Shown in pieces: positions 1-8,275 of a stretch of DNA of 64,000 nt. The stretch comes from Lewinellaceae bacterium SD302 (GTDB taxonomy: Bacteria; Bacteroidota; Bacteroidia; Chitinophagales; Saprospiraceae), in NCBI GenBank assembly GCA_002591745.1, contig PDLQ01000011.1, forward strand, positions 1-64,000, given 5' to 3'. Position numbers and translations under genes: made by a program. How positions within the stretch are numbered: position 1 is the stretch's first letter; each line of letters begins with the position of its first letter. Under the pieces are notes generated by a model. That model did no database searches and had not been told where the DNA came from. It worked only from the letters and a program-made list of their open reading frames with translations.

Positions 1-19
1 TTTCTTTATGGTCTCGATA

Positions 20-994
20 TCAGCATTGCTGAGGTTGAGGGGAAGCATATGGATGGAGTGTGGTTACCCCAAAAATATAGCTTCCCACCTTTTCACAAAT
101 TCTTGGTTGTTCTACTATATCAACCTCAATATAGCCCTGCTCATTTTGCCGGCACCCCAACTCTTCCGGCAGCTTGCAATGTTGCTCGAATGCGACTCTG
201 GAAAATATGGCATCGACCTTATATTCACTTTTATCCATGAAGACCACCTTTTTCAGCTGGCCTGCTTCCTGCTCTAGTTCAGCGATATCCTTTTCCACTA
301 TTTCGATATCGAGTTTTTCGATCATCCGGATTTGTTCAGCGTCTAATGCTACTTTTCCGTTGGTGAACAACGTCAATTTATCCGCCCAGTGCTGGATCAG
401 TTTGCACAGTTCAAAAGCAACTTCTCCGTTTGCGAGGATTCCCAGATGTTGACGGGCGACCTCATAACCGTGGCAATACGGGCAGTGTAGAATACTGATC
501 CCCCAACACTCCGCAAATCCCTTAATGTCTGGCATGATATCCCTGACGCCCGTGGCGAAGAGAATTTTTCTGGCCTGGATTCCTTGCGTGGATTGAGTAT
601 TGACGCTAAAGCCCCGCTCATTTCTGCTGACTCCTGTTACCAAGTCGCTGGCAAACGCTACCGTTGGATAAGCTAGTGTCTGTTTTTTAGCTGCTTCACT
701 GATGGCTTTTGGCGTGCGACCATCCTGGGTAATGATATTATGAGCGTGAGGCGTCTGACGGTTACAGGGTTTTCCGCTGTCGATAATCAGCACTGATCGT
801 AAAGAGCGGCCCAAAGCCATAGCAGCAGACATGCCCGCATAACTGCCACCTACGATTATTACGTCAAACTCTTTATCCTTCTCCATTAAATTACATATTT
901 TAAAATGAATGGGCTTTCCCGCTAGCGAAAATGACGGTATGGCCATAGAAGCAGTCTTCAGGAAATTTCGCCTGCTGGTGTATTTGTTTTTCAT
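20..994 (-). CDS. Thioredoxin-reductase-like FAD/NAD(P) oxidoreductase, C-terminus disrupted
   Basis: The protein belongs to the thioredoxin-reductase-like pyridine nucleotide oxidoreductases. Seen: an FAD Rossmann motif at residues 44-60 (VIIVGGSYAGMSAAMAL), a CPYC redox-type pair at 171-174, and a second nucleotide-binding segment at about 183-196 (GILANGEVAFEL). Residues 7-16 (SRRNFLKTAS) resemble a twin-arginine leader, which is unusual for this normally cytoplasmic family; a start at Met37 would give a leaderless protein. The family normally ends with a GDN..P FAD-contacting motif plus about 25 residues. Here the last residues do not match the family, and a GNHTPS-like string occurs in another frame near 55-75. 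A one-base deletion near the end is therefore likely. Exact substrate unknown. Confidence 0.72.
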   Translation of the reverse strand: MKNKYTSRRNFLKTASMAIPSFSLAGKPIHFKICNLMEKDKEFDVIIVGGSYAGMSAAMALGRSLRSVLIIDSGKPCNRQTPHAHNIITQDGRTPKAISEAAKKQTLAYPTVAFASDLVTGVSRNERGFSVNTQSTQGIQARKILFATGVRDIMPDIKGFAECWGISILHCPYCHGYEVARQHLGILANGEVAFELCKLIQHWADKLTLFTNGKVALDAEQIRMIEKLDIEIVEKDIAELEQEAGQLKKVVFMDKSEYKVDAIFSRVAFEQHCKLPEELGCRQNEQGYIEVDIVEQPRICEKVGSYIFGVTTLHPYASPQPQQC

Positions 995-1078
995 GGCAAG
1001 TAATTAACCTGTCAACATCCACTAATGCAACAAAGTTGCATTAGTGGTTGAGATGATTTCATTTTGCTTCCGAAATGA

Positions 1079-1242
1079 TATACTCCCTTCGGGAACAAGA
1101 GGTGAAAATTTGACGAGCTGATTTTTTCGGCTGGCAAACTGGCGAGATGAAGGCATAGCCATAGCTACGGCAAGACTCGGCGGTGAAGTCAGGCGGAAAA
1201 AGCGGCCGTCAAAAATCACCTGGTGTGCCCGAGGGGAGTATA
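1079..1242. repeat. 164-bp near-palindromic interspersed element, copy A
   Basis: The element begins TATACTCCC and ends GAGGGGAGTATA, and its two halves are imperfect reverse complements around a centre of the form GTAGCTAC. A second copy of exactly the same length lies at 25713-25876. The flanks show no clear target duplication. The open frame running through it has no protein-like character beyond the repeat itself. Confidence 0.85.
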
Positions 1243-1265
1243 GAAAAGCCATAGTTAAAGTATTG

Positions 1266-1363
1266 CTAAACAGCTCCTTTCAGATAAGGAATTAATCCTT
1301 TTTGCTCATCTATATGCAGACCGGTCGCCCAATCGATTCCATCAATGGTGTAATCAATAGTCT
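1266..1363 (-). pseudogene. Possible 3' fragment of an unrecognised gene
   Basis: On the minus strand a short frame with protein-like composition (TIDYTIDGIDWATGL, then about 15 more residues to a stop) is preceded by an in-frame stop and has no start. It could be the tail of a decayed gene. The family is not recognised. The rest of 1243-1681 holds no convincing gene, only motif copies near 1549 and 1602. Confidence 0.25.
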
Positions 1364-1548
1364 GTCAACCCGGGATGGCCGGTCCTTTAAAGAAATAGTT
1401 GAGAATTCAAGAATGAGATCAGTAGCAGGCAAATGGGCCAAATTCTGCATTCCAACAATGCTCTAAATTTCGTTTACCAAAAGTCTGAGGTAATTTTGAC
1501 AACCGTTCGTCGCCAGCACCGTTACTTTGTCCTATGGATGCCAACACT

Positions 1549-1620
1549 GCTACTTTAGCTGCGCTGATCGTCGCATAGAATAATCTTCCTGTCCCAATAA
1601 AACATTGCTACTTTGATAGC
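1549..1620 (-). repeat. Two CAAAGTAGC-family motif copies upstream of hemH
   Basis: A diverged copy (CTGCTACTTTAGC) lies at about 1546-1559. A typical copy (ACATTGCTACTTTGATAGC) lies at 1602-1620. Both have the orientation GCTACTTT on the plus strand. The second is about 62 bases before the chosen hemH start, so it could also influence transcription, because TACTTTG resembles a Bacteroidota -7 box lacking one base. Confidence 0.75.
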
Positions 1621-1681
1621 CAAAAACACGACTAGCCAAAAATCTAGCTCCTCGGAGTTGATAGCCCAAAAAAACAACCCC

Positions 1682-2716
1682 ATGGCTGATCGTCATTACG
1701 GAAAAAAGGGAGTATTGCTCGTCAACCTGGGTACGCCGGACGCGCCAACTTACGGAGCCGTTTACCGCTATCTCCAGGAATTCCTGACGGATGGGCGGGT
1801 GATCGATATTCCATTCGTGCCCCGGCAAATGCTGGTCAGGGGGATTATTGCGCCTTTCCGCTCCAACTCTTCAGCCAAACTTTATAAGGAACTGTGGACG
1901 GAAAACGGCAGTCCACTGAAATACTACGGAGAGGTCTTGGCCGAAAAGATTACCGAGCACCTGGACCCTGACGTTTACCACGTAGAGCTGGCCATGCGCT
2001 ACCAGAGTCCGAGCATTAAATCAGCAATCAAAAAATTGATGGATGCGGCCGTATCCGAGATCATCGTCTTCCCGCTTTTCCCGCAGTATGCCAGCGCCAC
2101 CACGGGCAGTGTCCACCAGGAGGTGATGGAAATTCTGGCGAAGGAACAGGAAATTCCAGCGGTAAGAATGATTAACAGCTACTATGATTATGCCCCAATG
2201 ATCAAAGTATTTGCCGAGAATGCCAAACAGTTCGATCTGGACAGCTACGATTTCATTTTCTTCAGTTACCACGGGCTGCCGCAACGGCAATTAAAAAAGG
2301 CCAGCCGTTGTGATTACTGTCTGAGCAAACCGGATTGTTGCCAGTCCTTGAGCATCAAAAATCAATTCTGCTACAGTGCGCAGTGCCACGCTACGACCAG
2401 AGCCATCGCCGCCGAACTGGGCCTGAGTGAGGACCGCTACGTTACCAGCTTCCAGAGTCGGCTGGGCTTCGATGACTGGGCCAAACCCTATACCATTGAC
2501 GTGCTAAAGGAACGGGCCAAAATGGGCGACAAACGCCTGCTCTGTTTCAGCCCAGCTTTCGTTGCCGATTGCCTGGAAACCATCGTCGAGATCGGTACAG
2601 AGTACCAGGAAGAATTTGAAGAATTGGGAGGTGAGCATATTGATCTGGTACCCAGCCTTAATGACAATCCGGAGTGGATCAAAGCGGTAGCGGACTTGGT
2701 AAAAGCCCAGGGCTAA
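1682..2716 (+). CDS. hemH: Ferrochelatase
   Basis: Inserts ferrous iron into protoporphyrin IX, the last step of heme b synthesis. The 344-residue product has the expected family length. Seen: the N-terminal GVLLVNLGTPDAP block, the catalytic-histidine motif FFSYHGLPQR (His near residue 197) and the C-terminal signature SFQSRLGFDDWAKPYT. Between them is a cysteine-rich segment at about 210-235 (CDYC, DCC, FCYSAQC), as in many bacterial ferrochelatases; whether it binds an iron-sulfur cluster cannot be told from sequence. I chose the ATG at 1682 because the upstream in-frame TTG start lies in the repeat and adds residues foreign to the family. The gene converges on the response regulator with a 4-base overlap at the stops. 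Confidence 0.95.
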   Translation: MADRHYGKKGVLLVNLGTPDAPTYGAVYRYLQEFLTDGRVIDIPFVPRQMLVRGIIAPFRSNSSAKLYKELWTENGSPLKYYGEVLAEKITEHLDPDVYHVELAMRYQSPSIKSAIKKLMDAAVSEIIVFPLFPQYASATTGSVHQEVMEILAKEQEIPAVRMINSYYDYAPMIKVFAENAKQFDLDSYDFIFFSYHGLPQRQLKKASRCDYCLSKPDCCQSLSIKNQFCYSAQCHATTRAIAAELGLSEDRYVTSFQSRLGFDDWAKPYTIDVLKERAKMGDKRLLCFSPAFVADCLETIVEIGTEYQEEFEELGGEHIDLVPSLNDNPEWIKAVADLVKAQG

Positions 2717-3150
2717 GCCGCCTGAAAGTGCTTGCCAATAATTTCCGATAAGGCCTCCGTTGTAAGTGGTTTACTCAAAAAATCATTTACTATCGGAAAT
2801 GAGCGCGCACGTCTGTTATCATCGGGGTTCGTGGAAGTAGTCACCATCACAATCACAATGCCTGCTCTTTGGGAGACGGGAAGTTGCTCGTAAGCTTGCA
2901 AAAATTCCCAGCCGTTCATGGCTGGCATGTTTATATCCAACAGAATCATCTGCGGCTGGGGATAGCGCCCACTCTGATCTTTAGTCGTTAAATACGTGAG
3001 AGCATCCGTGCCATCGCAGACTTCAATCACGCGATTCGCGCAATCGAGTTTTTTCAGTACCCGGCGGTGCAGAAAATTGGTTGCCGCGTCATCGTCTACT
3101 AGTAGAACGGTGTCCAGCCGAGGAAGTCGTTGTTTGTTTGAATTTGTCAA
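2713..3150 (-). CDS. Single-domain response regulator (CheY-like receiver)
   Basis: A 145-residue protein made of one receiver domain. Seen: the acidic pocket at 19-21 (VDDD), phospho-acceptor Asp72 in LLDINMPAMNG, the switch Thr104/105 (VTTS) and the conserved Lys127 in SKPL. It has no output domain, so it probably acts by protein contact or as a phospho-relay. The nearest kinase gene (3905-5092, same strand) is separated by a small plus-strand gene, so pairing is only a guess. This Rcp1-like subgroup is common in Bacteroidota. Confidence 0.9.
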   Translation of the reverse strand: MTNSNKQRLPRLDTVLLVDDDAATNFLHRRVLKKLDCANRVIEVCDGTDALTYLTTKDQSGRYPQPQMILLDINMPAMNGWEFLQAYEQLPVSQRAGIVIVMVTTSTNPDDNRRARSFPIVNDFLSKPLTTEALSEIIGKHFQAA

Positions 3151-3616
3151 CGTTACCTAATTTGTGCGGGTTACGCTGAATTTCTGGTTAAAGCTTACTA
3201 TAAATATAAAGCAAGAAGTCTGATATTGTTCAGACACGTTGCCTAAAATTGCCATTATTCCTACTCGCAATTTATATACCGTCGTGAACTACTTCCAATG
3301 AGCATTCAGCAAACTGATCAAGACGGACAAGTATATTTTTGATTTATCCCAAGAACACTTCGCTGGACGATCCACGAAATATAAGAGAATCCATGGTTAA
3401 CGGTAGAATATGTTTTGGGTCTAATAAGCTTAAAAAATGATTTTTTGGCTAGTATTTTCCTGGCTAACAACTCCGAGAACCAAAGGGGTGATCTCCATCA
3501 GTAAAGTCGCGCTTCCGTTGCAGCTGCAATCAAATAATGCTCGACTCAAGGCAATCGAACACCAGCGGGCAACTTCCGTTCTATTGCTATTGCTCAATCA
3601 AATTCACCTACGCATT
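3151..3616. other. 466-bp intergenic stretch, no gene seen
   Basis: The region separates the divergent response-regulator gene and the small membrane-protein gene. It is AT-rich near 3190-3220 (CTATAAATATAAAG), where a promoter for the minus-strand gene may lie. An open frame entering from 3437 has no recognisable protein character before residue 60, so I treat it as non-coding. Confidence 0.5.
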
Positions 3617-3829
3617 ATGAAACAGATCATCCCCATTCTTCTTATCGTTGCCGGCCTCGGTCTTGGCTTCATGGGTATCAATACTTTCCAGGATTCTACT
3701 GCCAGCGCCAGCTTTCTTGGCATCGACATTAATGCCAGCGATGAAGGCGGGCAGATGGCCGGAATTCTCTACCTCGTACTCGGTGCCGTGGCACTGGTGG
3801 CCGGAGCTATGATGGCAAGGAAGAAATAG
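3617..3829 (+). CDS. Small two-helix membrane protein, DUF3185-like
   Basis: The 70-residue product starts at the ATG at 3617 (MKQIIPILLIVAGLGLGFM). It has two hydrophobic helices at about 3-22 and 46-65, joined by a short polar loop (TASASFLGIDINASDEGGQ), and ends in a basic tail (MMARKK). This layout resembles DUF3185 proteins of unknown function. I preferred this start over the upstream one at 3437 because the extra residues lack any recognisable character. Confidence 0.65.
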   Translation: MKQIIPILLIVAGLGLGFMGINTFQDSTASASFLGIDINASDEGGQMAGILYLVLGAVALVAGAMMARKK

Positions 3830-3904
3830 CGTGACCTTAGCGGTAATAGTGGCAGCAACTGCTCTGGCGTGTACTGTCGCCATTACCGCCACCTTCCCTA
3901 CCTC

Positions 3905-5092
3905 TTACCCAATTCTCGGCAGCACGATCGCGAAAGTAGTGCCTTTGCCGACTTCGGATTCCTTGACGTAAATCTTACCGCCGTGGTACTGTTCCACAAT
4001 CCGTTTTGCCAGACTCAGCCCCAGTCCCCAGCCGCGTTGCTTGGTTGTATAACCGGGCTTGAATACTGAGGAAAATTTACCCGGCGGAATTCCCTTGCCC
4101 GTATCGCTGATCTCAATCAGTACGCGGCCCGGCTCTTCGATGATGCGGCCAGAGAGGTGACCTTTACCCTCCAGGGCGTCCAGGCCGTTGCGAAGCAGAT
4201 TTTCGATTACCCAGTCGAAAAGGGAAGAGTTGACGTTAACCAATACCTCGGCCTCATCCCCGGAAGGAAAATCAAAGGTAACTTTACGGGGCGCACGTTT
4301 GCTCATATAGTCACATACCGTAGCTATTTCCTGGTAAATATTTACCGGTTTCAATTCCGGTTCGGAGCCGATCTTACTAAAGCGGGTTGCCACCATTTCC
4401 AGTCGGTCGACATCCTTTTCCAGTTCGTCGGCTACTTCGATGATATCGGGCTGATCGGCGTACATCAGACGGAGATGTTCCGTCCAGCCGACCATGGCAC
4501 TGATGGGGGTCCCCAACTGGTGAGCCGTTTCCTTTGCCAAGCCAACCCAAACCCGGTTTTGCTCGGCCCGGCGGGCGGCATTGAGGGCAAAATAGCCAAA
4601 AAAGACAAAAGCAAGTATCAGTAAGGCCTGTACGAACGGAAATAAGCGGAGTTGTTTGAGCATCCGGCTTTCCCCCATGTATATACTCGTGCTGTAAGCG
4701 GAAAGGATCGGTTCTACTCCATCAGCAATCCATTCATCGAGGGTTGATTGCAGAAAGGTCGAGTCCGGAAAACTATCCCGAAAATTCATTCCATCGAAGG
4801 CCCGCATTTCCTGGTCATCCACCAGTATGGTTGGAACGGTCGTGTTACTTTCCAGTATCTTAAAAGCCAACGAATAATCGCAGCAGTTACAGATATCTCC
4901 ATTAAGCTCTTCGTCGGAGACCTGATTGATATCCTCTTGGGCCCGAGCGTAGATCCGGGTGTAATTTTCCTCGATTGCCGCCAGCCGCTCAGCCAGGTAC
5001 TGGGTGTAAATAACCGAAGCAACCACAATCAGGGCCCCAAAGAGACCGATGATCCACTTCCAGGGCGCACCGCCGAAGTATCTAGACAGCAT
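3905..5092 (-). CDS. Membrane sensor histidine kinase
   Basis: The 395-residue protein has a transmembrane helix at about 13-32 and a second at 150-172. They enclose a sensor segment of about 115 residues that contains a CNCC cysteine cluster (68-71). After the second helix come the dimerisation/phospho-acceptor motif AKETAHQLGTPISAM (His191), the N-box (VIENLLRNGLDAL), the G1 box (DTGKGIPPG) and the G2 box (GWGLGLSLAKRIV). This is the HQLGTP-type kinase typical of Bacteroidota, without a HAMP domain. The ligand is unknown. The cysteines might bind metal or respond to redox state, which is inference. Confidence 0.92.
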   Translation of the reverse strand: MLSRYFGGAPWKWIIGLFGALIVVASVIYTQYLAERLAAIEENYTRIYARAQEDINQVSDEELNGDICNCCDYSLAFKILESNTTVPTILVDDQEMRAFDGMNFRDSFPDSTFLQSTLDEWIADGVEPILSAYSTSIYMGESRMLKQLRLFPFVQALLILAFVFFGYFALNAARRAEQNRVWVGLAKETAHQLGTPISAMVGWTEHLRLMYADQPDIIEVADELEKDVDRLEMVATRFSKIGSEPELKPVNIYQEIATVCDYMSKRAPRKVTFDFPSGDEAEVLVNVNSSLFDWVIENLLRNGLDALEGKGHLSGRIIEEPGRVLIEISDTGKGIPPGKFSSVFKPGYTTKQRGWGLGLSLAKRIVEQYHGGKIYVKESEVGKGTTFAIVLPRIG

Positions 5093-5204
5093 AAAGTAAA
5101 AGTTTGGGCGAACATAACTAATAACGTAGCGAACTGACGAATATTAGGTAGATGAGAAATTGCTAGTCCCGGTTACCTTAACTTAGCCAGTAGAAATTTC
5201 CCGT

Positions 5205-7502
5205 ATGCGCAACTGTTACCTACTATTCAGCCTGGTGCTGGCCACTGGCCTGGTGGCTCAAAAGCCTACCGCTCCTCATCCTTTTGAGCGCCCGATCACC
5301 GGGATTGATATTCCCAGCGAGCTACGCGGCAACGAACGGATCAGCCTGGAGACCCATTTCCCGGTCGCCATCTATGGCCCCGGCGATCAGCTTACGCCGG
5401 CCTCTCCAGAAATAATGGCCCGCGAATACTTGGGCAATAACTACGCCCGACTGGGTCTTACGCCCGCTGATCTTGACCAACTTCGTGTACATTTTCTCCG
5501 CCAAAGCGCAGCGGCCACCACGGTGCGCTTTCGCCAGTACGTCGGAGATGTCCCGGTACAGGACGGAGAGATCAGTGTTAGCATTTCCCCCCTTAACCAG
5601 GTTAGCTTCGTGACCAACAATTGGCAATACGGCGCAACCGTCAATAATACCAGCCCATCTATTAACGCTGCTACCGCCCGCAACCTGGCTGCGGATTACA
5701 TTAACCTGCGGGGCAGCGCCAACTACGAAGCCCAGGCCCTGGTGGTTACCGCTTACCAGACTGAATACCGGCTGGCTCACCGCATCACCATTGAGTCCAC
5801 CGAACCACAAGGCGGCTGGGACATCTTCGTAGACGCCCAAAATGGTGAAGTACTCTACGCCGAAAGCGTAGTCTGCAACTATCACGACCACAGTAATGAA
5901 GGTGCCCGGAAACATAAAAGCCGCGAACGTAATGATGACCTTTTGGGTCCGGACATTTTTAGTGTTTATCCCCCGGCTCATCTCCGCTTACTGATCAACG
6001 GCACCGGCAAAGTCTTCGACACCGATCCCCTCGCCACGGCCAACGCTGATTATAATGATCCGGGTTACAGTGACAACAACGACAATAATTCCCCTCAACT
6101 CCTCGCTGAACAGTTTATTGTTGATCTACCGGACATCACACTGACCAATGGCGAATACTTCCTCATCGGCCCCTGGGCAGAAATTCAGGATTTCGAATCT
6201 CCATTCCGTGGCTTGTTCGAGCAGTCTACTCCCAATTGGACTGGCGACCGTACCGACAACTCCTTCGAAGCCGTTAACGTTTACTATCACCTCGACGCTT
6301 CCATGCGCTATCTGAACGTCAATCTCGACCTGGACATTCACCCTTCTCTCTATCCGGGAGGTGTACGTTTCGACCCCTCTGCGGTCAACAACGCTGACAA
6401 CTCCTACTACACCGGTGGCTCACAACGACTGGCCTTTGGTGACGGCGGCGTAGACGACGCCGAAGACAGCGACGTGATTCACCACGAACTCGGCCACGGG
6501 CTCCACGACTGGGTAACCGGCGGCGGACTCAGCCAGGTGCAAGGACTCAGCGAGGGTTGTGGCGACTATTGGGCCGTCTCCTACAACCGCAGCCTCGGCC
6601 TCTGGACGAGTAACGATGCCCCCTACAACTGGGTCTTCCGCTGGGATGGCCACAACGAATTCTGGAGCGGCCGCATTGTTAATCACTCCGGCATCTACCC
6701 CGGTGGTTTGAGTGGCGGCATCCACAATCAGGGTCAGTTGTGGGCTACCTCGATGATGCTCGTCTGGGATGCCATCGGCAAAGAAAAAACGGATGTGATT
6801 TTTTGGGAAGGTCTCGGCATGACCGGAAGCAACAGCAACCAGAACGACGCCGCCAACGCCGTTTACCAGGCTGCGGAAGACCTCAATTATTCCAACGCTT
6901 GCCGACTTCAGATCCACACCATCCTCACGGACCGGGGCTACACCTTGCCTGCTTACGTTCCCCTGCCGGTTAGTTGGACTGGCATAGAAGCAGTGTCCAC
7001 AAAAACCGGAAACCAAATTTCCTGGACGACGGCCGATGAACGCAACAACGACTATTTCCTAGTAGAGCGTTCTACGAATGACGGTAAAGACTTCGTGGCA
7101 ATCAGTGAGCGCATTCAGCCACAGGGCAATTCCGGTAATTACGGCTATCTGGATAAGCAGCCGACAAAAGGAGAAAGCCTCTACCGCATTCGCCAAGTGG
7201 ATTTTGATGGGACAAAAAACTTTTCACCCATCGTAAGCGTCACGAACGACGCTCTTCAACAATGGACCGTTGGCCCTAACCCGACCAGCGGCGAACTCAT
7301 CATCAGTGGGCTAAACACCAATGAACAATCCACCGCATTTTTAAAAGTGATGGATTTGAGCGGGCGTCAGTTGTTGCAACGAACTCTAACACCCACGAGC
7401 GACAACTTCCGCGTTGACCTCAGTAGTTTAAACACCGGCGTATACCTACTTCAACTGGAAGTGAATGAACAGCGTGAAACCCACCGTTTCGTAGTGGAGT
7501 AA
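5205..7502 (+). CDS. Secreted M36/fungalysin-type metalloprotease with T9SS sorting domain
   Basis: The 765-residue secreted protease precursor has a signal peptide at 1-19 (ending GLVAQ). An N-terminal propeptide follows (about 20-230) with FTP/PepSY-like features, for example VPVQDGEISVSI and the segment GGWDIFVDAQNGEVLY. The zinc motif HHELGHGLHDW lies near residue 425, with the downstream GLSEGCGDYWA segment supplying the expected third acidic ligand. A beta-sandwich-like region (about 585-675) precedes a C-terminal type A sorting domain (GPNPTSGELIISGL ... NTGVYLLQLEV) that directs T9SS export and cell-surface attachment. The gene stands alone, followed by an inverted-repeat element. Substrates are unknown. 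Confidence 0.9.
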   Translation: MRNCYLLFSLVLATGLVAQKPTAPHPFERPITGIDIPSELRGNERISLETHFPVAIYGPGDQLTPASPEIMAREYLGNNYARLGLTPADLDQLRVHFLRQSAAATTVRFRQYVGDVPVQDGEISVSISPLNQVSFVTNNWQYGATVNNTSPSINAATARNLAADYINLRGSANYEAQALVVTAYQTEYRLAHRITIESTEPQGGWDIFVDAQNGEVLYAESVVCNYHDHSNEGARKHKSRERNDDLLGPDIFSVYPPAHLRLLINGTGKVFDTDPLATANADYNDPGYSDNNDNNSPQLLAEQFIVDLPDITLTNGEYFLIGPWAEIQDFESPFRGLFEQSTPNWTGDRTDNSFEAVNVYYHLDASMRYLNVNLDLDIHPSLYPGGVRFDPSAVNNADNSYYTGGSQRLAFGDGGVDDAEDSDVIHHELGHGLHDWVTGGGLSQVQGLSEGCGDYWAVSYNRSLGLWTSNDAPYNWVFRWDGHNEFWSGRIVNHSGIYPGGLSGGIHNQGQLWATSMMLVWDAIGKEKTDVIFWEGLGMTGSNSNQNDAANAVYQAAEDLNYSNACRLQIHTILTDRGYTLPAYVPLPVSWTGIEAVSTKTGNQISWTTADERNNDYFLVERSTNDGKDFVAISERIQPQGNSGNYGYLDKQPTKGESLYRIRQVDFDGTKNFSPIVSVTNDALQQWTVGPNPTSGELIISGLNTNEQSTAFLKVMDLSGRQLLQRTLTPTSDNFRVDLSSLNTGVYLLQLEVNEQRETHRFVVE

Positions 7503-7514
7503 AAAGTAAAGAAT

Positions 7515-7604
7515 CTAGGGTCGAGGTACTTCTTATACCCGAAACGAAGTAGTTTAGGTGTAGAGCAGCCAATGTGACACTCGGACCGGAGGTCCTCGAC
7601 CCTG
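7515..7604. repeat. Inverted-repeat element with GGGTCGAGG ends
   Basis: The arms CTAGGGTCGAGG and CCTCGACCCTGG bound about 90 bases just after the metalloprotease stop. The right arm continues as CTCGGACCGGAGGTCC, a string that recurs almost exactly in the element at 14959-15063, so it is a dispersed repeat rather than only a terminator. It may also act as a transcription terminator for the protease gene. Confidence 0.7.
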
Positions 7605-7684
7605 GGCTTTACTAGGATTTTTGAAGTTCTGGAGACTTATCTTCAGAAAGAATTTCGAGTCTGACATCCTCAATAAATCACCTC

Positions 7685-8194
7685 ATGCAAACCACACCTT
7701 GGTTCAACCGTCGATTCAACTATCCCGACGAAAACATCATCGCCCCAACCCTCGAAAGGTTGGCCGGCACTCCGCTACGGCTGATCGACAAGGTCAGTCG
7801 AGTAGAGGACCAGCTGCTTATCAGGCGGCCCACACCCGACAAATGGTCTATTCAGGAACAGGTCGGCCACCTGCTGGACCTGGAAAGTCTCTGGCAGGGA
7901 CGCATCGATGATATCCTGAATGGAGCAGAATACTTACGCAGCTATGATCTGAGTAACGGACCCACCGAAGCCGCCAACCATAATGCCGCCGAACTGGAAG
8001 ATCTACTGGTTAATTTTACCATCAGTCGCCGGCAAACGCTGGACGTGCTGGCCGGTCTGAATGAACACCAGCTCTTCTCAGCTGCCTTACACCCTCGCCT
8101 GCAACAACCATTGCGGACGCAAGATCTAGCACTTTTCGTGGCCGACCATGACGACCATCACCTGGCAAAGATCACGGAACTTATGCAGGGCTAA
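7685..8194 (+). CDS. DinB-superfamily protein
   Basis: A 169-residue four-helix-bundle protein of the DinB/YfiT-like superfamily, whose members are small metal-binding proteins, often thiol-dependent transferases. Seen: the segment DKWSIQEQVGHLLDLESLW, with the first metal-ligand His, and the closing ADHDDHHLAKI motif with the other histidines. This is the order and spacing expected for the family. The start at 7685 (MQTTPWFNRRFNYP) matches the usual N-terminus. Biochemical role unknown. Confidence 0.82.
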   Translation: MQTTPWFNRRFNYPDENIIAPTLERLAGTPLRLIDKVSRVEDQLLIRRPTPDKWSIQEQVGHLLDLESLWQGRIDDILNGAEYLRSYDLSNGPTEAANHNAAELEDLLVNFTISRRQTLDVLAGLNEHQLFSAALHPRLQQPLRTQDLALFVADHDDHHLAKITELMQG

Positions 8195-8275
8195 AGCCTT
8201 CCGGATCGCTCGACCAGAAGATCCATCAGAGTTACTCAACGGGCTTAATGGTTAGCATCTCCAGATCGTTCAGCA

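Noticed and set aside
1022-1252. Small protein gene on the minus strand
   Set aside because: Its sequence is shared with the element copy at 25713-25876; the frame is a by-product of the 164-bp repeat.
1613-1681. Upstream in-frame TTG start for hemH
   Set aside because: It lies in a repeat copy, and the added 23 residues (MIAKNTTSQKSS...) match nothing in the family; the ATG at 1682 gives the normal N-terminus.
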